From Branchiostoma floridae (taxonomy: Eukaryota; Chordata; Leptocardii; Amphioxiformes; Branchiostomatidae), in the NCBI RefSeq assembly GCF_000003815.2, contig NC_049988.1, positions 12,895,926 through 12,959,925 of the forward strand: a stretch of 64,000 nt of DNA. The letters are read 5' to 3'. Shown here piece after piece: positions 11,395-22,800 of this stretch; position 1 is the first letter of the stretch, and every line of letters starts with the position of its first letter. The translations under genes were made by a program, and so were the position numbers. The notes below the pieces were generated by a model. That model was given only the letters and a program-made list of their open reading frames with translations. It ran no database searches and had not been told where the DNA came from.

Positions 11395-11865
11395 TTGAAA
11401 ACAGACCTGAAGTGGATGACTCTTGAAGATAGAAGGAAAGTGTCTACACTTTGCATGATGTACAAAATGGCTAACAAACTGGTGTACGTACCGACTCATA
11501 AGTATCTAATACCAGAAAGTAGCTACTCAAGCAACTGGATATGGTTTTGGAAACGTTTGGACAGAATACACTATCCTTGGTCAGTAACAAACCATATCCA
11601 GTTGCTTGAGTTACTACTTTTTGGCGTATCTTATTACCTGGATGACTAACCTACATCGACGTATCTAATACCAGCTTTAAAAAAGAACAAGGAATAGTCA
11701 TGCCTTTAAGTACTGTACCAGAGTTATCAACATAGGATTGATGTGTTCAACAATTCCTATTTTCCTAGGACTCCCATAGAGTTGAATTTGTTATCACCAA
11801 GCACAGTAGGAGTATCTATACGTTAGATAGTTTTAAAGAGCATTTACTGATAAATGCCCCTACAT
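11395..11865 (+). pseudogene. LINE reverse transcriptase C-terminal relic, interrupted
   Basis: Positions 11395-11515 encode LKWMTLEDRRKVSTLCMMYK and following residues, a typical C-terminal segment of invertebrate non-LTR reverse transcriptases. The frame is broken by a foldback insertion (about 11510-11650) and resumes weakly near 11740-11860 with an FLGLP...SFKEHLL-like tail. GTATCTAATACCAG occurs on both sides of the insertion (11501 and 11659), a candidate target duplication. Non-functional. Confidence 0.65.
11508..11655. mobile_element. Small foldback insertion in the LINE relic
   Basis: Arms AAGTAGCTACTCAAGCAACT and the inverted AGTTGCTTGAGTTACTACTT enclose about 60 bp. The CTCAAGCAACTGGATATGG arm resembles sequences I associate with Penelope-type elements, but that is from general familiarity and unproven here. 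Confidence 0.5.
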
Positions 11866-13089
11866 TGCTTCATGGCAACGAGTACCACCCTTCAACATTA
11901 ATGATTTTAAACACCTGAATCATTGATTGATAACTCCGGTACCAGTAGACATGCGACTTCATCTTGTTATCTGCATTCTTCTAACACTTATAATACTTGA
12001 AATGGAAGGAAGCGTGATGAAACATGTTTTACAGACTTAAAGGGACCCTTTTTTTTATTCTGTAATCCCCAGTTGAAACACTCCAAAGGTCGAGACAGAT
12101 TAATTGTGCGTAGAAAAGTGCCGAAGTAGCTCACAAACGCACGGCAAGGCACTTACAACCCTTTGGAAAACCTTTTAGTCCCGCTCAAGGGACCCATTAT
12201 TCTACCAAAGCTTTCTGTGTTCACGAAAAATGAAAAAGGGCTGGACAAGTGCTTTTGTCCTCAAGAGAGAGAGAAACCTTTTTGCTTGAAGTGGTGAAAG
12301 CTTTCTTTGACTGCTTTTGCCCGAAATTCTAATGTTGTGTTACCTCATGAATGCGTAAAAAGAGCTGAGCTAGATTATATAATGGGCTGAGATATATGAA
12401 AAATGTTGTGCTTCCGAACACGGCCCCAGAACAAAATCATAATCAATTGGAAGGAATTCTCTTATTTTATCTCATTTTTAGATTTCGACTGAAGTGATCC
12501 AACAAATACAGCTAAAATGCTTTTCTGGTCATTATACAAATATACATTGTGTAATCACAATCTTCTCAAGAATAGAAATGAGGAGAACATGTCGAAAAAC
12601 TATTCTACAATATTTTCCCTAAATATTTTTATCACTAAGATATCAGATCGACAATTGTATGCCCCTTGCCTGGAGCGTCAGTGGTCGACCAAAAAAGATC
12701 GGGTCGGTAGGTTTTGGTAGCGTTTGTCGGGTAACCGTAAACACAACATATTTTTCTTCGACCTGAAAATACGTTCAACGGTTTGAATTTTGTAAGGATG
12801 ATAGGCAATTACTTAGAAATTATTTAAATCGAAACAGACAGAAAATGAAGATGACTTACAGTATTTAGGGCCAAATCAATCGGTCTTCATCAGGAATACG
12901 ATCCACTTTTTTGCTGCGCATTGACCCTTAGGATGTGTGACGTCATTAGTGGGTCAAAGGTTACCCCAAAGTCGATACCGGCCAGCGTCTCGCCTCTACG
13001 TGGTTTAAAGAGACATGTTTCTTTTTGTGGTTGATGAAGGTGAAAACTTGAAAAAATGTATCATGCTTTAACTCAGGTTGGCTTTCAAA
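11866..13089. other. Intergenic, upstream of the RAMP-like gene
   Basis: A short repeat at about 12667-12715 (GGTCGACCAAAAAAGATCGG) recurs inverted near 40610-40650. Otherwise nothing is recognised; no TATA box can be assigned because the transcription start is unknown. Confidence 0.45.
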
Positions 13090-15104
13090 ATGAATGTTTT
13101 ATTTTCTTTCTTTCTTTCTCTTATTCTTTTCTTCTTCTTTCCAGTTCACGAGCTCGTCCAATCGGTGGAGGCTTGGAGAGACTGCCCAGAGGCGACCATG
13201 TATCAGGAGTACCTAAAGTACTGCACCTCCATCTTCGTGGAAAATCTGCAAAAGCTTGGCAACGAGAGTGACATTTGCCTCTGGCCGGATGCGTCTTCCA
13301 CTGCTATGGAGTAAGTGATGATAAGCTCTTTCGCAGGTTTCATTACGCATGCGCTGGCGGAAGGAATTCTGGGTAAAATGGCAAAAACATTTCGACATTT
13401 TGTGGGCTCCTGACGTGACATTGTTACGCCTATATGCAAATCGAGCAATGGTCAAGACGAGACTGTTTGCTTCTTTGGGGCCTTTACCTTTGACATATTA
13501 TCCAGAATTCCTGTCGCCACACATACGTAATGAAGTTTAAGAAATCGGTTATTCTCGAACATGAAAGTGCATTTTGCATTCTCCAAGAAGATGCTAGGAG
13601 GCAAAAAAAAAAAATCCTGTTTCTATTACAAACATAAGGAAGCAGTTTAATTACGTAGATACGTAACAAAAACGGGTGTCTAAAATAAAAAAAAGCCTCA
13701 AAAATTTAAACTGTTGTCATTTTTGCCTCTCAATTTCAACATCTCCTTGTTAATTTTAAGCCCATTTTGTCACAAATGTTATACACTTTTTAGTTATTAC
13801 GTTGGTAGCCAGGATCAAGAATTCCATTCTTGATTTTCCTGCCTAGACTTTTTTATTCTTTGATTCTTTGGAAAGCCACTTTACACGACTTTCTCCACTC
13901 CATCCATGTTTAAAATGTGTACCTGACTTGTATGGCGATGGGAGAAAAGGTTCGGGGTCCGCCTTACAATAACGTGCCCTAGACACAGTGAATTAACCAC
14001 CAACTCCCCCTACGTTCGCACGGCTTCAAGAAAGGCCTTTGAGTCGACCTTGTCATAAACGTTATAAAGTACTGTACATTTTGGTCAAGGGCCGATGGAT
14101 TGGTCATGACCAGAGGTGCCGGTTACTTGGGAAAGGATAGAAGCTAATCGATCACAGTAGGCGCCACCTTTCAGACAATGGTATATTTCATCCATGAGAG
14201 GTTTTCAAGCCATGGGCAGAGGCGATCTACAAACTTTCTGTGTAGTTACGTGTTTTGAATATCAGGAAAACAATATTGAAAGAGCACGTAAAAAGTTATA
14301 ACTTGTGCTTTTGTATGTCAGCTGTCAGTGCCATAACGTTTTTATTCACAAATATTATAACAACTAGATGTTAATTTATCATTTTATATGTTAAGCTACA
14401 TTTTAAATCCTGTTTTTATACCCACTGTAAAAATATGCAAGCCAGCCATGTATTAATTCAATAAACCATTTCTCTCCCTTTAGTCATCTGTCTTGAACAA
14501 CAAACAAAAAACGGTTCTTAGAAATCTAAAAAGAAAAGTTTGTTTATAGAATCATAAATACTAGTAAGGAGTTTTTAAAAAGTTGATCATACATGATAAA
14601 CAATAAAACTGTTGACCCAGTCCATTTGCCTTTGTAGGGAATTTTAACCAATTTCAGTCTAAGACCAGTACTAGTGACGTCATCAGGAGTAGGTCAACGG
14701 TGCCAGGAAGTCTATACCTACCCACGTTAGTGTCAACTCAAGTTGAACCGGGAAGGCAACAGGTATCTGAATACTAAGTATAGTACCAACACAGGTCTAG
14801 ATGGAATTTTACTATAACATATAATCTCACAAAATGTCTTGTTTTCTTCAATAGACCCTACAACCACCTAACTCTCTGCTTGGGGATCGCCGCCAACGAA
14901 ACCAACTGCAAAGAAATGATGCTCTTCAACAGGTTCATGCTCGCCATCCACCGCCACTTCTACTCACACTGCGACACACCGCCGGAGAAGCCGAAAGACG
15001 CCCCGAAAAAGATCATCGCATCGTTCGTCAGTCTAACAACGGTGACGACTCTGTTAGCGGCGGGGTTGCTTGCAGGCTCCGATTATATTCACAGGGCCAG
15101 CTGA
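13090..15104 (+). CDS. RAMP-like receptor activity-modifying protein
   Basis: Two coding exons, 13090-13310 and 14855-15104, joined by a phase-2 GT-AG intron, give 156 residues, the usual RAMP length. Residues 1-28 form a hydrophobic signal peptide. The ectodomain has six cysteines (C32, C45, C63, C82, C92, C113), the pattern of RAMP1/RAMP3, where the pairs corresponding to C32-C92, C45-C82 and C63-C113 are disulfides. The family signature is clear: CxW after the third cysteine, a Y..L..C block, and F.LAIHRHFYSHC like the vertebrate F.LAVH..YF..C. Two N-glycosylation sequons (N58, N88) are present. A transmembrane helix covers about 127-149, followed by a very short basic tail. RAMPs pair with class B GPCRs of the calcitonin-receptor type and alter their ligand choice and trafficking. 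An in-frame non-ATG codon lies upstream, but ATG at 13090 directly precedes the signal peptide. Which vertebrate RAMP it is closest to cannot be told by eye. Confidence 0.88.
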
Positions 15105-16496
15105 CATAAAACGGGGTCCTGTGAAGATCAGGACCCCACTGGCCAGGATTTGGGTGAAAACACCGATACGACACCTAAAAACCTTGAAAACTCCTGAAGA
15201 GACCAACAATACATTGTAGTATATTTACGAAGGTACAATGTAGACTTGCGAGTCATTTGGGTTGGGGATATGATTCATATTTAGTGTATTTATATGTCAC
15301 AAAATCCAAAGTTGTACCCAACACAATGTACATGCAATCTATTTTCGTAATAATTTTACAACTTTATGACATAATTGAATAACAGTCCTTTACTGCATTG
15401 CCAAAGTTTTTTGTTTTCTATTGCGAGAGGGGGGATACAAGCTTAGTCATGTTAAGGACCGCGTTTTTTGCACTGCAGTGCCACCCAGCGTTGAGAAGAA
15501 GGAAAGGTTATTATTACAGATGAAGAAGCAGAAAAACTAGCTGTATTACCCAATGCACATTTTTAAGCCAACAATTTTTTTTACTGCATTTTGAACCTGT
15601 GTATTTTTAAAAAAATCCGAAGTAGGTAGTAAGAAGAATACTTAAGGATTTGAAATTCATATCAGGCAACATTCTTGTGATTTATTCAGCTCACATATTT
15701 TGTGAAGCAATTTTAGTTTTTGAGTGGAAAATGCGAGTGGAATAATTTCAGGACTGGGAAATTTGATATAGTATAAATTATCCAATCTAAATTTGGACTA
15801 TTAATGTAATTGACTTAGGTTTCACTTTACTTACCATATTGCTCGAACACAACTTGTTATGCCATGGCATGGCATTTAGAAAATTGCAGGCCAGTTTTCA
15901 TTCATGCAATTACTATTATTAATGTGTCAACACACTGCAAATGTATGGACTAATTGGTGTGTCTACTAAAATACTGTATTTCTTGATGAGATGGATTGAA
16001 TATAAATATTGAAGAAAAAAACACTAGCTGTGTTGTTTGTCTTTTGCAAGAACATTTTGCAATATCAAACCCAAAAACGACATCTGTCAGGTGTAATTGG
16101 TAAAACTAGGAATATTTCTAGACTTTTTCCAATTTTCTTTAGGTGAACCAGTCATTGGGAATAAAGAAAATGGGACAAAATATATAATGCAACAAAAATG
16201 CATATATACATGTAAAAAAACTGCCAACCATGCCAATTTGAAACCTCTGCTTGGAGAGTATATGGATACAATCCATGCCAAATCAAATTTTAACCACAAA
16301 ACACACAACAATACATAATTGTTATTTATAGATATTTCTGAGATCAAGAATAACACTCACACAAGATGTTTTAGTGCAATAGATTTAATAACATCAACGT
16401 CAACAAAAGAAATAGCAGCCCATGAGTCTAAGTGGTGAAAGCAGAAAGCTTAGTATGACCATATATAAATATTGCACATTCTCACACATTTTCGTC
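15105..16496. other. Convergent intergenic region and 3' UTRs
   Basis: The RAMP-like and ZSWIM2 genes converge here. The sequence is AT-rich, with no further gene or clear repeat and no obvious canonical AATAAA for the RAMP-like transcript. Confidence 0.5.
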
Positions 16497-16502
16497 TTTA
16501 TT
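16497..16502 (-). terminator. Candidate poly(A) signal for ZSWIM2
   Basis: AATAAA on the minus strand about 340 nt past the ZSWIM2 stop codon. It is canonical, but no transcript evidence is available. Confidence 0.4.
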
Positions 16503-16843
16503 TGTTAAAGAAAAAAAAATGCCTGCGGATCTGATAATGGCTATAGAGTTCCCACACTATATTAAACAAAATGAAATTATCTGACATAATAAATTGCCCA
16601 TCTTTTCAAAGCTCCACTATGCAAGCAAACTAGGGTGCAAAACCCTTTTGGCAAAATATATTTCACTGGTTTGATAAATCATAACGATACTATATTTTGA
16701 TGTAGATAAAATTCATAGTATACCTGATTTCAGAATTCTATGATGTATGACAAAAACGTCATTTCATATTGAAACAATGTAGTAGTATACAGTAGTAGAA
16801 AAAAATGCAAATATTTCACAATGTACTGTAGCTCAAAGAAATC

Positions 16844-19800
16844 TCAATTCTCTGAGGTTGGGGTGTTGAAACTTGTTCCAGCAAGTAACAAGTCCCCTGA
16901 GCTACCAGTAGAATTCTCTTGATGATTCTCTTCCCTCTGTAGCCTAATGTTGTTGGTGATCCCTAGAACATCCCTGTGTACTTGACCTTTGCTTGAACTT
17001 GACTTCCCCGCATCCAACGTGCCAGAATTTGTCCCAACACCTTCTGTCCCTGAGTTTCTTCTCCTGCCAATGGTTAAAGAGTCTAATGCTGCTTCTGCAT
17101 GCCTTAAACTTGACCCAACATTTCCACCAGACCCTTTCTTGGCCTCTCCTGAACTTGACCTCTCCTGTGACCCATGACCTCTGTCCTTTGACCTTTGCCT
17201 CATTAAAGTCTTTCCACTGATTGCTGCCCTTCCACTTGACCTCTTTCCAACCTCCCCAGAATTCGACCTCTCATTTGACACATGACCTCTACCCTCTAAC
17301 CTTTGACCCTGTCCAAGCTTTTCCTGAGAAGTCGCCCTTGGCCTTCCACTGCTCAGAGTCCTTGACCTTTGAACTTGGAATGGTGATCTCCTTGCCTGAC
17401 TTCGACCTCTGCTGTCGCCAGAATTACTGCGATTCGAGTTTGGGGAAAAGAATCCGCTTGGAGGTTTTCGTGATGGCGAGTTTCTTGTTGAGTCCAATCC
17501 ACCGCTGATGTTGTGTATGGTAGGTATGGATGGAGGGACGGGTGTACGATCTATGATGACTGGGCCTAGTGTTGCAGAGGTGTTGGATGTCTGTACAGCT
17601 GTTATTGCAGCAAACTCCTCATTATGGCTGGAAATAGGCAGAGAAAACCTTACTTAAAATTCTGCTATGTTAAGCAAAATATGACAGTCATCCTATGCTA
17701 TTATTGCTAAGGAATGGTCCCTATCTTCTGTCCTTTAAGTACTTAAAAACCTTAGTGTTAAGAAAACTTCACTGTCTTTGGTACTGAAAAACCTTTCCTG
17801 CACCTGTCCTTAGTACTGAAGAACCTTCCCTGTCCCAAGTCCATAGTACTAATTTAGAACCTTCCCTGTCCTTGGTACTTATTAAGTACCTCCCCTGTCC
17901 TTAAAACCAAAGAACCTTTCCTTATCCCTGAACTAGTACTAAAGAATCTTCCTTGTCAACTTTTCCCTGTCCTTAGTGTTAAAGAACCCTCCCTGTCCCT
18001 ACCGTTAGTACTAAAGAAACTTTGTTGTCCCCTGTCCTTATTCTTAAAGAACCTTCCCTGTCCTTGGTGCGAACATTACTGTAACAACATTTCAGACATT
18101 TTTATATATTCCCATTTCATATCAACTTCTAACTAACTAGTAGGAATGCTTTGCATACCTTTGAGAGCTAGGTGCAAGTCCTCTTCCACTCAGAGCGAAT
18201 CCCTCCGAAAACTGATCGTTTCCACCACTAGAAACATGGCTGCCTGACCTCTGACCTCTCACGTGCCTCCTCATCTCAGGGGGCACGAACCCTTGACCTC
18301 TCCCGTGAACTACGACCCCTATCCCAGGAACCACCAGTTCTATGCCAGTGTCCCTGTCAGTAGCATCTGTGTTGGGCTTGCGTTTGTCTGTTGTCTTGGC
18401 AACCCGTCGTCCCTGGTTACGGTGGATGGAGTCAAGCGGGTTCATAGGGTCGTAGACCATCATCCCGTCTATCGGACAGGTCGCACGCTGGTGAAGCAGC
18501 CATTGGTCGATGCAGTCCTTGTGAAACTGACAGAAAAGTAACACATACCGTGTTATTTACATTCATAAATTGCATAGTATTATCAGTTGAATCAATTGCC
18601 ATTACGTTAAATGCCTTTCATCTTGCTAGGATTTAATTTTACAAAAGGGAAATATGGAGTGTTCACATGATTTTGATGGTTTTGAGTATGAGGTGAGGAA
18701 ACTTTAGATGATATGTAAGTTATCCTACACCATGTACATACAAATGTTCTTTCTTTTAATTTGTATTGTTTATGTGTTTGTCAGCAGGGCTAGCCCTTTG
18801 TAATAGCCATAGGCTAGTTGGGCAGCCCTGGCTGTGTGTTCGGTGCAGCCAAACCAATAAATAAGAAACTACTACAGAAACTGTGAACATTTAACGACTG
18901 CAAAAATTTCCACATTTACAGTGTGCAATGCTTTAGAATGTATAATTATATGTTATTAAATTCATTTTTTAAAATCAAGCTTTGATACCTTATGTTTGCA
19001 TGGCAGTCTCCTCAAGTGTTGTCCCACTGAAAAGCCCCTAAGGCAGACCCTGCACTGCTGCCCTGGAGCCAGTAGGGGGCTCTTCTGCCTGACTATCTCA
19101 ACTGGCAGGGAGTTCACCACTGGTTCTGGCACTGTACCACTCTGATTGGCTGTTGAGCTGGAAAAATAACAGTGATGAAACAATCTGATTGGCTGTTAAG
19201 CTTTAATGACAGTAATGTCAGACTCTGAACTCTCTGATTGGCTGTTAGCCTGGAAAAACATCTTATGATCAAACAATCTGATTGGCAACAAGTTAATGAC
19301 CTTTATTATGAAACGCTATAATTGGCCTTTGAGCTGTGATAACATCATATATAATAATACATTCTGATTGAATATTTCATTGTAATGATATTCATGATTA
19401 AACACTTTGATTGGCTGTTGAGTTGTAGAAGCATTTGTGAATAAACAAAACAACAGAAATTACTGCACATTACTTCTCCAACAGTTAAAAGCCTACCGAA
19501 TCACTGATAAACATTCTTGTTTAATTTATGTCTAAAAAGAACAAACGATAGTTTGAAGTCATCTATTTCCATTGTTTAAAAGAACAGGATATTACAGGAT
19601 ATCCAGTTAACGGACAGTGGTTTCAAATGAAATATCCTAAAAATACTGTATTTGAAACCATGATTGTTCTTCGACTTGACATCCCTGTTTTTTTAGAACA
19701 ATGGAATCTGATGAAAGTTACCTTGAGGATAAATGCAAACCAAGGGTTTAAAATCCTTTGTACAGATAAGAAACAAACAAACCTTTCTAGCAAATGTAGG

Positions 19801-22800
19801 AGTTCATAGTCTTCGTCAGTTAGATCGCGGGAAAGCATGTTATTGATGACAGCCGAGGGCAGGGCCTGCCCCCCTCCCCGCTGAGCTGGCCGCCATCTTT
19901 GCGTACTCTTCTACACGAAAAACAGCGAAACAAAAATAAAGGATGTAGCTTCAAACAGAGACATAAAATACTGATAATAGTATTGACATGTTTTTAAAAG
20001 AATTTTCAGATTTGCTGCTGCAGTACTGACTGAAGTTACAAGGGGGCACTTCTGCACTGCAAAGTTTCTCACCTGTCTGAACTGGAAGGAATGCTCCTTG
20101 TGAGTCTGAGTTCCTGAGAAGCAGTTTTGGCACAAGTGGAAGTCTGGACATACTATACACCTGTAAAATAATAGAATCCAACTTGATTGAATAATTTTTT
20201 TTTTCAAAATAAATGTTACACAATGCATTTAAATCAGAAAAAAATGCTGCTTTCATAGATTTAATTTAAACAGCTTTTAATCAAATATCTAATTCAAAAT
20301 CTAAATGGTCTTACTTGTAGCATTTTCCCTCAATGGGTCTCATACTGCAGTTTTTGCACTCCACACCTAGGTGTTTGTTCAGACCAATGACAGGCTGGCG
20401 GCCAGCAGCATTCTTAAATTCCTCCCTGCGTTAAAAGACAGACAAGTAGAAAGATAAACAACATGAATTTTCAAAGCAAAAGATGGCCAACGTCCAATAG
20501 TGTTTTGAGGATTTGTTATGTGTCTTATTGGTATTGAAAGGTAGAACCCATTTCTCTCCTTCCAACGCCTTTTACCTCCTAGGGCTCGAAATACCATCTG
20601 CATAATATTATGCAGGTTAGTGCAGGTGAAATTGGAGCTGTGCAGGTATTTCTGGTGTCTAGCTGCACCTAACCTGCACTGGTCCATGTACTGGGTTTTA
20701 TACATAAACATCCTATGTTGTAGGTGTGTATGAATTGTTATTACATGAAGCTGCATTGAATGTTGCCACCTATAAAGCAAAAATTTAAAGAAAGAATAGC
20801 AACAGTTCCTGAACAATTTTAGTTTGATCCATACTTCCTAAATTCTAAATGGTGCAGGTAAAATTTGTCAGGTGCAGGTAATTTTCAATGTTACCTGCAC
20901 CGGTTTAGGTATGCAGAAAAAAGGATTTTGAGCCCTGATATACAACAGGAAAGAAAGGAAAGCTACTTACTTGATCTCCTGGATGGGTCCAAAGTCCTGT
21001 CTACAGAAGGGACATTTGATCTCGGTCTGTCCTGTCGTCTGCTGGTGTTCCGCCCAGACCTTCATACACTTGATGTGGATACTCTGACCACAACTGTACC
21101 TGAGGGAACAAAGAAAAGAAGCATGTTACAGTATGTTATGGACCTAACTTTGCAAAAGCAGTGTGTATTGCTGGATTAGTGATTCATTGATGCTGGACTG
21201 GTATCATGGCTTTTTGTCTCCTCACTCAGGCACCAATGCTGCACTTAATTCTATATATTCAAGATTTTGCTAGATTGATTGTTCATAATAACTCAGACTG
21301 AAATTACCATGGCAGTTGGCACTCATGCTACCCTTCAGCAGTAACAAAATTTTTAGCAATAGTGCCACATTACACACTTTACACATTTTCTTGCAGGGTT
21401 GGCAAAGTTTTCTAAAATTAACTTGTCCTACGTATTGGGCAAGTACACAGAATTACTTGCCCGACCCAAGATTTTACTTGCCAGGAATTTGAATGACAAT
21501 TTTTTCTATGCAAATTAACTTGTAGCAATGAAATTCTTTCATTACTGGCTCCATTTTTCTGTCGTGTGAAAAGTGAGTAGTATCAAAATCTCACTCAAAG
21601 GGAAAAATCTTACTTGTCCGATCGGGCAAGCGCAGTAGGACATGCCGTCGTCGTTGTATCCATTTTTGATGCGATTGCCCGACCACATGCGCTTGCCCGA
21701 TTAGCATTTTCAGTTGCCCGGGACAATTGGACTAGTGAACTTGTCCAACCCTGTTTTGCCCGGGTAATAAGATACAAAAGTGCTGTTTCCGGTAGCCTTT
21801 TTCTTCCGTGAGCATCCTAAAGCAACTAATACTTACTTGCAGTATGTGACTGGCTCTCTTTTCCTGAGAAACTCCTCCTGACATATGGGACAGATGTCCT
21901 CCTCTGTGATTGGTTTCTGCTGTAGTCTGGTCCGTCCGTCCCCTGAACTGTCCGTCCGCTGGTCCGTCCGTCTGTCCGCGGCTCTCTGGGACTCCTGTTG
22001 TGGCTGGTGAACTCCTCTCAGTAACTCGTTTATCTCTCGTTCAACCAGGCCAAGTTGGAAGGATACTGAAATAGAATATAATACATATTGTGAGCTATTT
22101 CATATACATGTGGCATCGTGCGGCATGATAAGTTAGCTGTTTGCATGGCCCAGAACCCATAGATCCTGGGTGTGGGCCCTTGATATTCTCTGATTTATCC
22201 TAGGGAAAGGCTAAAGTTTTTCTCTTTACTCAGGTGAAAAGGGGTACCAAGCTTTGGTTGGGACATCCCTTTAATTGGATGTTAAATAGAGGTTATGTTT
22301 TTGATGGGTCCTCAAGCATGTTGAATAACCCAACACACTAATGGAAAATAATAAGATATTGTTCGGTCCTTCACAGTCAAATGAAACATGCATTTCATAT
22401 ATTAAATCTGTTTCATAAGAATGATAAAATGTAGTCTTTGCAAAGAGAAATCTAATTAATACATACCTGGATTGGTTCTTGCTACTCTGAACTTCCTCAA
22501 GAGAACCCTGGGAAAAAAAGAAGAACAAAAATTGTAATTCGTATAGTACTAGTAAGTTGCACCACTATAAGAAAATAAGTACCACTCTAAGAAATATTCT
22601 TCCCCACATTTTTCTTACAGTTTGGTACACAATATTTTCTTTCAATATGTTTAACATTTTTCGTTGATAAGATATACACACTGTTTGACAATATGTGTAG
22701 GGAAAGCAACTTACCAACAGATGTGTTTACAGATATCTTTTTCTTTAGAAAAGACTGGACAGGTACAGGTGTGTGGGTCTCCAAGAAGAACCTAAAATGA

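Noticed and set aside
20865-21179. Plus-strand ORF of 104 residues
   Set aside because: It is antisense to ZSWIM2 exon 5 and part of a MITE.
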